Below, piece after piece: positions 11,905 to 22,250 of a stretch of 64,000 nucleotides of DNA (positions are counted from its first letter, which is position 1; each line of letters begins with the position of its first letter). Source of the DNA: Hofstenia miamia (lineage: Eukaryota; Xenacoelomorpha; Acoela; Hofsteniidae). A program made the position numbers and the translations under genes. The stretch covers positions 528,462-592,461 of the forward strand of contig CABFPE010000196.1 in assembly GCA_900660155.1 (NCBI GenBank), written 5' to 3'. The notes beneath the pieces were generated by a model that did no database searches, was not told where the DNA came from, and saw only the letters and a program-made list of their open reading frames with translations.

Positions 11905-12371
11905 CTGGTATATTATGAGGGGAAGATTATAAGTTTAAGTACTTACCACTAGACTAGTCAGTATTGCCTCTCAATGCAATTAACCACTTTGAATTTTGGA
12001 TTGCTTCCATTGATATTAGTAACATAACTATGTAATGTAATATAAGATTGGATATTTCTCAGGACATCGCATCTAAGGGCTACAAAGATGAAAGATATAA
12101 ATTCTATCCAACTTTCGCTTTCAGTATTCTTAAATCAAATATAGTCTCTTTTGCCCAACCTCTAACTAATAGATAGAAATTGGTCAGACTACACAAACTC
12201 TTTATTATGGATATATGTAAGCGAGTAACCAGAATACATAAAAAGTATACTATTCCACCTTCTCCTCTAGTAGAGTGACTTTCAAATTACTAATTGGTAG
12301 AATGAGTTCACATGATCAAGCGATCTTCTACAGAATGCATAAGAAACTTTCCTTAGATAATTCTCAATTAT

Positions 12372-12375
<4 letters not shown>

Positions 12376-12404
<29 letters not shown>
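12376..12404. repeat. (TA)n microsatellite
   Basis: TA run immediately preceding the LRR gene fragment. Confidence 0.85.
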
Positions 12405-12405
<1 letters not shown>

Positions 12406-12406
<1 letters not shown>

Positions 12407-12512
12407 CCTCAATTATGGAAATTTCTAAACTTCTAAATCCAAATGTTTGATAATTTTCAGCTGTCCAAGTGTAACTGACAATTCAATAATTCACAACAGG
12501 TTTTCCAACTGA
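12406..12512 (+). pseudogene. decayed fragment of the F-box/LRR gene
   Basis: About 105 bp aligning with 9805-9910 of the LRR frame. Shared blocks are ATGGA-ATTTC-AAACTTCTAAAT, then CAGCTGTCCAAGTGTAACTGAC, then TTCAATAAT-CAC. The segment between the first two blocks is altered and shortened, and no frame is kept through it. It has no F-box part and no downstream repeats. The LRR locus has thus been copied locally, and this copy is non-functional. Confidence 0.75.
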
Positions 12513-12719
12513 AAAATAAGTTCGGCCGAGATAGAGTTAAAAATGCTTCCATTTGTGTTAGTAACATAATGATCTCTTAACTATGTAATATATGATTTGA
12601 TAGTTCTCGTTACATCGTACTTATGGGCTACATAGATAAAGATACGAATTTTTATACAAAATGCGCTCTCAGTATTCTTTTAAATCAAATAAGGTCGCTT
12701 TTACTCACTACGGAGATTC

Positions 12720-15046
12720 ATTTCTGCATTTTATTTCTATAGATAAAAATGGGACCTAAAGCAGCCCCATTGTCATTATTTACATTGGAATTATGCTTTT
12801 TTACATACTATTTACGAATAAACAAAGTGGGACATATGGTGCTGTAAAAATCTCACGATTATTGTACTCAGATAAATAGTAACTGTTTATAGATGAATGT
12901 TTCTATTCTTTGGAAATATTTGTTCATATTATATAATCCAAATAACTAAAATATTTGGAAATTATCTGAAATTATCAAATATATCTTTGTAACGCATTTT
13001 CTCTAAAGCGGATTTTTCACCTGTCATTGGCATGACAATCATAAATAAGGAGTCTATCATTTGATATTCTTGAAATTTTTAGAGGACATCACATACCAAC
13101 TAAAGAGTGCAAATAAGTAGATTCCGTTGAAAATTGTTTACACTTTTGTCTAAGGGGCCACCTAACAGACCTAGTAAATTTTGTAAAATGGGCTTTGATA
13201 TATACAATGATGATTTAGGAAACGTCAATTTGTGGTAATAAAAATCAATGTAAGAAACGACGACATTATAAAACGACGAAATCAAAATGTTACGACATTA
13301 AGGAAAAGACCCTAAAATATTGCATACAAGACCCTTCCCAATATTTCTTGTAATTAAAGCTGCTATGCTGTGTTTTCAAAATTTCATAGGTGAGCGATAA
13401 TGCAGTCGTTTTTTATTACATGTCTGTTGATGACTGGATGTATTTTATAGTAGTAATTAAGCAGAAATAATATTGCCAATATAAGTACAGCTAACGAAGT
13501 TCTCAATTTCCTTGAGATGTAAAATTTTTTTCCAACTAAATTTAATAACGAATAATAAATATATATATTTATGCCAATATCACCCGAAATTCAAATTTCA
13601 ATCGTAAATAGGGTCTCAGCCCAACCTACTCAGAAGATATTAGAAAACCGACCTACGTCTAGTCTTAGCTCAACAATACTTCGCTCCGACGATTTAAAAA
13701 ACTTTGAATGTAACATAAATAACATTGAATAGTTCAAGTGAACTTTAGAATTTTATGTATCTAAGAATCTCAATAAATAATGGATTGTTCTTATTAATTA
13801 AATTTGCGTGTAAACACCAAAGTTGCATGATAATTGCAGAGCACAATACAGAAGTTGACATTAGAATTTTTTAAGTGGAGAATGTAACGACATCTAGTGG
13901 ATAAAATGTTTCTGCAAAAGTTTAAAAGTAGAGAAGAATACTGTGTGTGAGAAATTTTTCACAGATATTTTGAAATTTTACCTCTAACTTAAGATATAGA
14001 TAAAAACCAATCGCGTAATTTTGAGCATTTATAAGAAATCAAAGGTTAATTAATGATGATATGAGTAAATTATCTCAATAGATTGAAGCAGAATTTTTTT
14101 GTTGGCTACCAAGAGAATGTTTAAGATGGAACATTGTTTATGGAAATAGAGCAGAGTAGCAAAATAATTGCTTGATGGTTGAATGGGTGGAGACTTGTTT
14201 GTCCTTAAAACGATTGTTATTGATTTATGACAGATGTCTATAAATGAGCACAATAATTTGGTGAGATTAGGCTTAGTCTGTATAGGAATTACTTGCTAAT
14301 AGAGAATATTTGCGATCACCCAGATAGTACATTTATTATTCCAAAATTTATTTATTGTTTTTAAAATGCACATTTCATTGTAATAAGAAGTAACAAAAAG
14401 CGCTTTTATTGTCGAGGTAAAGACCACGATAATACGATGACCCTATGAAATTAAAAATCAATAGTATTTTTCATTATGACGGTAAGAATTCCCCATTATG
14501 ATCTCCTAAAATATAATTTTTAATGATTTTTAAATTTTTTATAATACTTAAGCATAAAAATTTTTTTTCTATTTTCAGTTGATAATTTGCTTAAAAACTT
14601 AGACATTTAGTTTGGGAGATTCTTTCAAAATAGTTATAATTTAATTGATAATGGCTGAAAGAGTACGCCTGCTATTTAGGTATTTTGTAAACAAAATTAT
14701 ATTTTCTAAAATATTGGGTTGCATAACGTGAAAACATATTGTTGAAATTGAAAAATACGTATTTATATAAGAATAATAACATCATTTTAAATATTGAATA
14801 TTTCTAAATTTTTATCAGGACAGAATATTGGAAAATAATCATGAAGCATTTTGAATTTAGGTCAATCTTAATTTTGCTAGAGTTCCTCTTCATGGTTTTC
14901 TGTAAGATGCCATTATATGTACACGGTTCTTGCTATTTTTCAGCATCTGTTTTGCTAATGAAAGTATGTATTTTGTTTCTCCTATTGTTAATGTAGAGAT
15001 TTTCAAATAGCAATTTCATTTATAAGCAATAATTATTTTTCGCAAA
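12720..15046. other. intergenic DNA, nothing recognised
   Basis: AT-rich sequence without coding-like frames. The short frames at 13100-13285 and 14050-14253 (minus) show no domain, bias or splice context that supports them. A short TA run occurs near 13558. Confidence 0.5.
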
Positions 15047-15184
15047 GCTACGGTTAGACTACGTGATTGGAAGTAGGAAAAGTTAAAAAATCACCACAAA
15101 TCGCTATACTTATCTCGGTGTTAGACGTGCGTTTTTAACAAAATGTGACAGATGACGCGTGACCAATCACAGTGTAACCGTAGC
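15047..15184. mobile_element. small inverted-repeat element (MITE-like)
   Basis: A 138-bp segment starting GCTACGGTTAGACTACGTGATTGG and ending CCAATCACAGTGTAACCGTAGC; the outer 10 bp are a perfect inverted repeat and the inverted similarity continues through the ATTGG/CCAAT block. It is GC-richer than its surroundings. No target duplication could be assigned, so the superfamily is open. Confidence 0.6.
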
Positions 15185-15798
15185 CTAAGATATATTCTTT
15201 TTGGTTTGTGCTTATGAAAACATTCAAAGTTGAAACTAACAGTGCTTTTAAAGTCCAGATTTGACGAATAACCAGTATTAGCGAATTTTAAGACGAAGTT
15301 TGTAGGTTCAAGAGCACAAGGTAGGTATTTGAAAATTTAATACGCTAATTTTGTCTTAATTGCCTGAAGTTTAAGACTTAGCAAGAATATATGTCTACAT
15401 TGCACACACATGAATGTTCATCCGTCTTGAGTGCATATGTATAAGGTAAAGTTTCCTAATAAGGATATGGCCCTAATATGGCTACCTCTCGATATCTCTT
15501 AAAGGAAACACAAAGGACAGCTTCTGCTGAGCGGATGAAGTTGCTCTATCAGCTAAGACAACATAAAGTTAAGTGAACATTTGATTCGTTGTCTTGACAG
15601 CAGGCAATGATTCATGTTTTATTTCCATATTTTTAAGTGCAAAAATTTTGTGAGTGATTGCTTTGAGTTGGTTGTCGATTTTTTCAGGTAAATTATTATC
15701 AGGTTCTCACATCTATGTTTACTAGTAAAGAATCTCAGATTAACTAGGTCAAGTGCAAGCTTAATTATTTTTGCGTGTTCTGGTGATACACTATAATT
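15185..15798. other. intergenic DNA, nothing recognised
   Basis: No coding-like frame or repeat recognised between the small inverted-repeat element and the Tc1-like fragment. Confidence 0.45.
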
Positions 15799-16250
15799 TT
15801 ATGTAACTATCATGAACGCCCTAATATAGCCAGTGTCAGAATAAAGAACTGAATAAATCCTATCAATTTTTTTTGTGTTTGTCAGGAAAGGCTTGTTTTT
15901 CCGCTTGATCTTTTGGAACCTAGCATTTTTTAAATACCTCTGTATTGTTCTTTCCGATAGATTGACACCTCTTTGTTTCTTACCTGTCTGCAATGTCTAC
16001 ACCACTTACAGTTGGATGTCTGTTAACAATTTGAGTAATACTTCTTTTGTCATCACTTGTCATTTTGGTTGGTCTCCCTGCTCTTTCTCTGTCTTGCACT
16101 GATTCAACATTGTTTATTGCCGAAATCGTTCTGTAGACATTAGCTCGAGAAAAACCCGAAGTTTCTTGCAAAATATTAACGTCAGTAATGCCGGCATTGT
16201 ATAGAATTTCAATCTTTTGTTTTTCCTGTTTAAAACAGTATCCAATCACA
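15799..16250 (-). mobile_element. Tc1/mariner transposase fragment (DNA-binding half)
   Basis: Two minus-strand frames, overlapping at 15980-15993, together cover the bipartite DNA-binding region of a Tc1-like transposase. The upstream one has KIEILYNAGITDVNILQETSGFS-like helix-turn-helix sequence, then RAGRPTKMTSDDKRSITQIV, matching the GRP(R/T)K linker between the two helix-turn-helix subdomains. The second has LSERTIQRYLKNARF and then KRKNKPFLT, the usual end of the second subdomain. A frameshift separates them near 15985. The catalytic DDE domain is absent, so it is a dead 5' fragment. The start is unclear because the frame runs into the neighbouring MITE at 16260. Confidence 0.75.
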
Positions 16251-16259
16251 GCAGATATT

Positions 16260-16465
16260 ATACCCCATTTACACGTGACATGAGACATGTATGTCTTGTG
16301 TTTTCAATGAGCGAATGTCACGTCTAAACACCCAAAACACGCGAAATTCAACCACTCAAGTAGAGCGCTTGAAAAACATTCGAATATCAAAAGATTTTAA
16401 TTTTCTCGAGTGTCTTATGTCTTGTGTCACCGTGTAAACACCCAAAACATGAGACATGCATGTTT
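16260..16465. mobile_element. palindromic MITE (family C), diverged copy
   Basis: The left arm starts TACCCCATTTACACGTGACATG after TTA (16257-16259) and matches the left arm of the element at 18597-18789 for about 100 bp, including GAGCGAATGTCACGTCTAAACACCC-type sequence. The right half differs and ends in a diverged GTGTCACCGTGTAAAC / GAGACATGCATG segment, so the right terminus is uncertain. It lies about 10 bp from the Tc1-like fragment. Confidence 0.65.
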
Positions 16466-16880
16466 TCGAATTAAATTAATTACCAATTGTATAGCGATTT
16501 AACACAAATTAGAACAATATTACTAATCAAAGTTAACAACTAAATTGATCATATTTTTAGCTGAAATTATTGTGGTGAGGTTAATGAAATCTTGATTTCT
16601 TGTACTTTATACATAAGTGATTCTTCCTTGTTGTAATTCTAGTACCGGTACTAATCTACATTTTGCCATTCAAATTATAGAATATCAATGTTTGAAAAAT
16701 TCATCAAATTTAAGAGAAAATAATGAACCGAATCCAACATGTTTGAATTCGCATTGTGGTTGTCAGATTATATTTCAAATAGATAAAATCATTCATAAAG
16801 TTCTAAATTTCTTATTCTATTCCATTTTGTGTAACTATACATTTCTGACATTAAATTTTGATAGACTTTGCGTTCATTTN

Positions 16881-16917
<37 letters not shown>

Positions 16918-17326
16918 GGTGTCCAAAAAACTAAATGTTTTCAAATCCAACTGGAACTTGTTGAAGTTTAGACTTTTAGATACAACGTTGCACTGACAAA
17001 TTTTCTTCGAAATTAACTAAAGCTTTTTTCATTTCATGATCTAGCTATGTTACATACCTAAGTAATGGCTCAAAAAATTAGTAATATCATATTTTTCACT
17101 GATTGCTGATGTGCTGATGATATATGCTCTACAATTATCATTCACATTGTAAGTCAAAAAAATACACTTTAAATAGGTATTACAACTTTATGAAGAATGA
17201 CACAGAAAGCATTGAAATCATTAAATATATTGAATTAGGGTCTAACCACAGAACCAATTAACAGCTTTTCCACTACATCATTAATGCAGGGCATATTTCG
17301 AAAATAGTGTTTACTTTTCATGTATT
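16466..17326. other. intergenic DNA with TA microsatellite and single N
   Basis: One N at 16880, then a TA run at 16881-16914, marking an assembly join. Nothing else recognised. Confidence 0.55.
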
Positions 17327-17394
17327 CAACTGATTTATACCAGTTCTTTAGTTAATTTACATAAATTATACCCCGTTTACACGTGACATGAGAC
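17327..17394. repeat. contig-end repeat of 18555-18622
   Basis: 68 bp identical to 18555-18622, including the first 26 bp of the palindromic MITE, and cut off by an N at 17395. Best explained as the same genomic point represented twice, once at a contig end and once after the gap. Confidence 0.75.
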
Positions 17395-17395
17395 N

Positions 17396-18291
17396 TATCA
17401 ACATCAACTTATGTTAGCACATATAGGAATGGACCAATTTCATTTTGAAAATTAGAAATAGAATCTATTTTTCTTTTTAATTTAAATATAAATGAACAAA
17501 GATGTATCTGGAGAAATCTTCACCCCAACCTGGAAGGCTATATTGATTAAAACATTCAGAGTGGTTTCCAAACATGTGGTTACCCCTTCAACCGAAATAG
17601 TTTGTCGAATCAAGCCTCTGCACCTAGCGAAGTAACTTACTTCTACTTCCATAATGTCTAAGAGCTTTAAGAGACAGAAATATACAATTCTGACTCTACT
17701 CAAAGTGATATAATTTTGAAGTAAATTTCTTTACTCAGACTCCCCCCCTCCCGACTTCTTTATGTAGATTCTGGTTTTTAAAATTTTAAAGAATTTCTAG
17801 AATTTTTACGGAGTTTATAGAGGCTAATAAATTTTCTTTGTAAACACAATTTTTTTGCATTATTGGTTTTTTACGTTGTATGCAAAAATGAAACATAGTA
17901 GGCTTATAAGTAGGCATTTATAGCATATTTTATTTATTTTTTAGCACTAAAAATAGGAAATATCACATAAGTACAAGATTGATAATTTTGGCTAATGTTT
18001 TAAAAATTTATATATTCAAACATGGGGTTGCAAATGATATGCATTTTATATGGTCTTATTTGGACCGGTTAGCCCAAATAAAGCCAGTGTGGATACCTTT
18101 CATCGAATCAAGATTCAATACACTTATAGTCAACAAAAGATACTCCAAAGGTTGTCATTCGAATAATAAGATTTCTAGCTATTTACCAGTACCTATAAAG
18201 TTAAATTTAATAACTAGGCCGAGCCACACTTTGGATAAATTTGAATTGTTGGCCTTATTTGGGCACTGTACCGTATATATATATATATATA
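17396..18291. other. contig piece between joins, no gene
   Basis: Sequence between the single N at 17395 and the N run at 18292, ending in a TA microsatellite (18274-18291). The plus-strand frame at about 17979-18290 has no recognisable domain. Since both ends are assembly joins flanked by the same 68 bp, its placement here is doubtful. Confidence 0.5.
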
Positions 18292-18554
18292 NNNNNNNNN
18301 NNNNNNNNNNNNNNNNNNNNNNNNNNNNNNNNNNNNNNNNNNNNNNNNNNNNNNNNNNNNNNNNNNNNNNNNNNNNNNNNNNNNNNNNNNNNNNNNNNNN
18401 NNNNNNNNNNNNNNNNNNNNNNNNNNNNNNNNNNNNNNNNNNNNNNNNNNNNNNNNNNNNNNNNNNNNNNNNNNNNNNNNNNNNNNNNNNNNNNNNNNNN
18501 NNNNNNNNNNNNNNNNNNNNNNNNNNNNNNNNNNNNNNNNNNNNNNNNNNNNNN
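18292..18554. other. assembly gap (N run)
   Basis: 263 undetermined bases directly after a TA microsatellite. Confidence 0.99.
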
Positions 18555-18596
18555 CAACTGATTTATACCAGTTCTTTAGTTAATTTACATAAATTA

Positions 18597-18789
18597 TACC
18601 CCGTTTACACGTGACATGAGACATGCATGTCTTGTGTTTTTAATGAGCGAATGTCACGTCTAAACACCCAAAACACGCGACATTCAACCACTCAAGTAGA
18701 GAATGTCGCGTGTTTTGGGTGTTTAGACGTGACATTCGCTCATTAAAAACACAAGACATGCATGTCTCATGTCACGTGTAAACGGGGTA
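18597..18789. mobile_element. palindromic MITE (family C), near-perfect foldback
   Basis: A 193-bp element made of two arms of about 88 bp that are almost exact reverse complements, around a short centre (AACCACTCAAGTAGA). It starts TACCCCGTTTACACGTGA and ends TCACGTGTAAACGGGGTA. The flanking TTA on both sides (18594-18596 and 18790-18792) is a 3-bp target duplication, which in animals points to the PIF/Harbinger group; a TA-type (Tc1/mariner) reading is possible. The high arm identity suggests a young copy. Confidence 0.85.
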
Positions 18790-18792
18790 TTA

Positions 18793-19470
18793 CTTACATA
18801 GTGGCAATAACTAGAAATATCCATAAATCTGGTCCAATCAAATCTCCTACCTAGGTTTGTGTAGTTAATACTGGTATTTACATACTATACCTGTAATAGG
18901 CTTAACTTTTTGAATCTTAAGATTTTTGCAATTATCTACTTTTACTTTGTAAGTAAAAATTGCATTTATTTCTGATAAATGCCATAAATGTAAATATTAT
19001 TTTTGAAATAAAGCCTTTATAATATTAGGGAATAACAGAAAATATGGAAGTCTCTTTGGATACAAGAATTCGTAACTCAAAAAATCCAATCAATCATAGA
19101 TTCATATTATATGAATGTGGACAACCACCATTGTGAAAAATGCACAGATATACTCATTAAAATCATTTTTAGCATTGTTTTTTGCTAGATTTAATTGGCC
19201 TAGATTTTTGTACATTTCTACAATTATTGTAGGGTCTTGCTGGTCGATATATTTTTGCTTGAAGTTGAGTCGAGCCGAATCATTCTTTCAAAATTGGAGC
19301 TGATTCGGGTCTTAAGTTAATTTAAGTCAAATTTTCTTGTCTAAGAAAATAAGTTTATCAATATCTTAATTGCAATTAAATAATCGGCAGTTTTTCAAAC
19401 AATGAATTCTAGAAGGTATGCACGTATGAGTAAAATTAGTAATTTTATATAAAGATAACCTATCATGTTA
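18793..19470. other. intergenic DNA, nothing recognised
   Basis: AT-rich, no supported gene; short frame at 19115-19303 is not convincing. Confidence 0.45.
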
Positions 19471-19474
19471 TTAA

Positions 19475-19556
19475 CACTAGAACCGCCAAACGGGTCAATT
19501 GACCCGAAATTGTAATGTTTAAACATACTTGATAACAAAACACGGCGCTTCTAGTG
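19475..19556. mobile_element. 82-bp piggyBac-type miniature element
   Basis: TTAA (19471-19474), then CACTAGAACCGCC, ending GGCGCTTCTAGTG, then TTAA (19557-19560). The 13-bp ends are inverted repeats with a single mismatch. The TTAA target duplication and ends starting with C are characteristic of piggyBac-group elements. The interior contains a short palindrome, GGGTCAATTGACCC. It has no coding capacity. Confidence 0.8.
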
Positions 19557-19560
19557 TTAA

Positions 19561-20231
19561 ACTAAAGAAAGGAACACCTAGAACAATCACCTGAATATAA
19601 ATGTTAAGTGTGTTTATGAACTTGAACCCTATCCCTACGCTATAAGGATGTTTTCACATAAATTTTATGAATAAATAGAAAGTGGAACTTCTTATCAAAA
19701 AATTGAAAGCACTCTTATCTTAATCTTATACTCAGCATGAAGATACTACTAACACAATATCAATCCATTCTAGCAATGTACTGTTAGCTACGATATTTCC
19801 CTAGACATAATGACTGAACCCTATTAGGCCGGAATAAATTTTTTCTAGAATTTTCTTTTAATGATAAACAAAATCATCCAGAACATTATACAATCAGCAT
19901 GTAAAGTAGAAACCAGCTGTTAAGAAGTTGCATGGTTAGAAATACAACTCAATATATTTACGGACATCAATACATACTTTTATGATTCTTCATAAAGTTA
20001 AATTTATAATTTATAGACTTACGACGTGAATGATGATTTTAGAGTATATCACTTTTTAGCAAGCAGTTAGAAAATAAGATATTACTAATTTTTTGAGTTA
20101 CTAGTTATAGATTTTACCCCGCTTGATCATGAAATGTGGGGTGTAAGTCATGCACAAATTATCACCATTCTAAGAAGTCACTTTTAAGAGTAAAAACCTC
20201 ACAGGCTACAGCTAAATTTAAAAATATTTGA
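19561..20231. other. intergenic DNA, nothing recognised
   Basis: No coding-like frame or repeat found. Confidence 0.45.
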
Positions 20232-20239
20232 TTTATATA

Positions 20240-20289
<50 letters not shown>

Positions 20290-20296
20290 CATATGT

Positions 20297-20330
<34 letters not shown>

Positions 20331-20336
20331 AATCAA
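20232..20336. repeat. AT-rich palindromic microsatellite
   Basis: A long TA/TG-TA run with GATTTATATAT at its left and ATATATAAATC at its right, so the whole 105 bp can fold on itself. Confidence 0.8.
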
Positions 20337-20614
20337 GATATATAGAGCGAATTTCTCATTTATCATTGTATAAATATGCGACTTAAGTACGTAGTCATAG
20401 AAATTGACCGAACAATATATTCAAAGATTTGTGTTGATCATGAAGTTACGCGGTTAAAAATATTTCTTAAAATAAATTTTTGGCATAAATTTTCCAATAC
20501 TGCTTAAATAGGCATGTCTGAACTTAAAAAATAATAACACTTCTAGATTATATTCAATGAAACAACTGAAAACTAAGAAGATTTTAAAATATTGTGAATG
20601 CAATAAAGGAGGTC

Positions 20615-21577
20615 TTAAGGAAATACTTTAGCTTTAACATCCGACATCATTTTTAAAAATGCTTGCTGAAAAGGCGAGCTGTGAATTCCATAGACGCAAG
20701 GGTTAATAGTTGATGACGCAATGAGTAGAAACTTGCTGATGAAAAAATTATAATCATGATACAAAATCTTTAAGTTTAGTTCAAATATTTCATTGGTAAA
20801 CTTTAAGCAATGATGAATGTACTTTGGGAATGTGCATATAGAGTAAAAGAAGGTTAATATTATTATTAATTTCAAAAGTTTCTTGTTTTTCTTCTCTTGC
20901 TTTGTTGAAGATATTTTTTTCTTTGACATTCTTCTCACTTTAGCAAAGATCAATATGTAAAAAATTGAAAGTGTGGCAATTGAACCACTTGTATATATTA
21001 CATAATATATTGCCAAGTAGATTTTCGTTTTTTCAGAAGAAACCCTGAATGCACATACGTTATCTTCAAAAGTGAATAAGAAAAAATTATCACATGCGAA
21101 CATGGCGCCCGTGATGTACACAAATGCAAACATTATGACTTTATACTTTTTAGTAACAATTGAGTAGTTCATTGGATAACAAACAGCTAAGAAACGGTCA
21201 AATCCAAGAAAAATTATGTGCATCATGGATGTAGAGAGTAAGAACCAAATATAGTAACTTGCATAGAAAAATTTGCAGAAAGCCAAGCCTATCATGTAAT
21301 AAGAACTATTGATAGTCAAGTTCTTATAAAATAGTTGATAAAATCGTGCAATACAAGTAAGAAGATCTATAATAGATAAACTAAAAATAATTTTGTTGGT
21401 GAACACTTGCTTCAGCTTTTGGCTATGGCAGTATGTTGAAATGATAATCAAGTTGAAGACGATGCCGAAGTATACAAATATGTGCGAAATAAATACATAC
21501 CAATCAGCAGTCGGAGTTAGTGGTATCTCGTATGAAGCATTCATTGTTGAATAATGCAGCAAGATGTTTGAAAACAT
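20615..21577 (-). CDS. rhodopsin-class (class A) G-protein-coupled receptor, orphan
   Basis: A 320-residue single-exon frame with seven hydrophobic segments (about residues 26-48, 62-80, 98-124, 145-167, 185-212, 234-255, 278-298). Class A landmarks are present: D71 in LSIIDLL of TM2; C101 at the top of TM3 and C175 in the second extracellular loop, the usual disulphide pair; DRF at 127-129 in place of DRY; P251 in TM6 within CTFPKY in place of CWxP; NPCVY at 292-296 (NPxxY). The third cytoplasmic loop is short and very basic (RRMSKKK...NKKLLK, about 215-235), a G-protein contact region. N-glycosylation sites lie at N13, N86 and N90. Met12 (MNAS) is an alternative start. The TM1 GN motif is replaced by FN (FNLIII). 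The protein should sit in the plasma membrane and signal through heterotrimeric G proteins; the ligand is not predictable. It looks intact. Confidence 0.85.
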   Translation of the reverse strand: MFSNILLHYSTMNASYEIPLTPTADWYVFISHIFVYFGIVFNLIIISTYCHSQKLKQVFTNKIIFSLSIIDLLTCIARFYQLFYKNLTINSSYYMIGLAFCKFFYASYYIWFLLSTSMMHIIFLGFDRFLAVCYPMNYSIVTKKYKVIMFAFVYITGAMFACDNFFLFTFEDNVCAFRVSSEKTKIYLAIYYVIYTSGSIATLSIFYILIFAKVRRMSKKKISSTKQEKKNKKLLKLIIILTFFYSICTFPKYIHHCLKFTNEIFELNLKILYHDYNFFISKFLLIASSTINPCVYGIHSSPFQQAFLKMMSDVKAKVFP

Positions 21578-22000
21578 ATTTAAAATGCAAGAATAAAATC
21601 ATTGGCTGAAATTTAGCCAATCACATTCTTGCCAAAATAATTTATTATAGCTCTGTGTGGATCAGATTCTAAAGCAGTGGGCGTTTTGATATAACTCTTT
21701 TCATGCATGAATGGCTATTGAATATTATTACATATCTTTGCTTCAAAAGACTTTCAGAAAAAATTTAAATTTTCCAAAATTTGATAAGGTGCTAGTAATA
21801 AATACATGTAAACATGTTGATATGCAAAAAGTGAATTTTATTGCCACCCCTTAACTTCATGCTGATAGTTTGTTTCAACTGCAGTCTATATCTTAGATTT
21901 TCTAAAAAAAATAGAGTGCTTTGGGATGACATTCAAGGCTATAAAAATCATAGAAAAGTAAATGTTGGACAATAGAAAAAGAATATTGTGAGTTAGATTT
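21578..22000. other. upstream region of the GPCR gene, nothing recognised
   Basis: Presumed 5' flank of the minus-strand receptor gene. No clear promoter element could be picked out. Confidence 0.4.
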
Positions 22001-22250
22001 GTGAGCACGTTGAATTTTGATGTCCCATTCAGCTTTTCTTCATTATGGAAGTTGTCATGTTCGTCTGCAATAAAGTTCAGGCAAAGCGAAGTTGCATTGT
22101 TTGTGAAATTAATACTTAGAAAGTTATTAGAAATATCACCAGGAGCTCCTCAAGGTTCAATATTAGGTTCATTGCCTTTTTTCTATTTATGTATTTCGTG
22201 CTCACATGAAAGAAAAATCAAAATGATAGTTATTGGCAAGTATTCAGATT
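22001..22250 (+). mobile_element. LINE reverse transcriptase fragment
   Basis: The frame includes ISPGAPQGSILGSLPFFYL (about 22127-22185), matching the conserved reverse transcriptase block G(V/A)PQGS(I/V)LGPLLF..Y of non-LTR retrotransposons. The flanks are weakly similar, with no YADD block found after it. It is a short dead fragment on the plus strand; the LINE clade cannot be decided. Confidence 0.6.

Larger units (their letters stand above)
11992..12716. repeat. diverged local direct duplication
   Basis: The stretch at about 11992-12180 aligns with about 12541-12716. Shared landmarks in order are TGCTTCCAT, GTTAGTAACATAA, ACTATGTAAT, GGGCTACA-AGAT, CTCAGTATTCTT and AAATCAAATA. Divergence and indels are substantial, so the duplication is old. 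The second copy lies just after a fragment of the F-box/LRR gene. Confidence 0.65.

Noticed and set aside
17979-18614. 211-codon frame
   Set aside because: Half of it is the N run translated as X; the remainder shows no domain.
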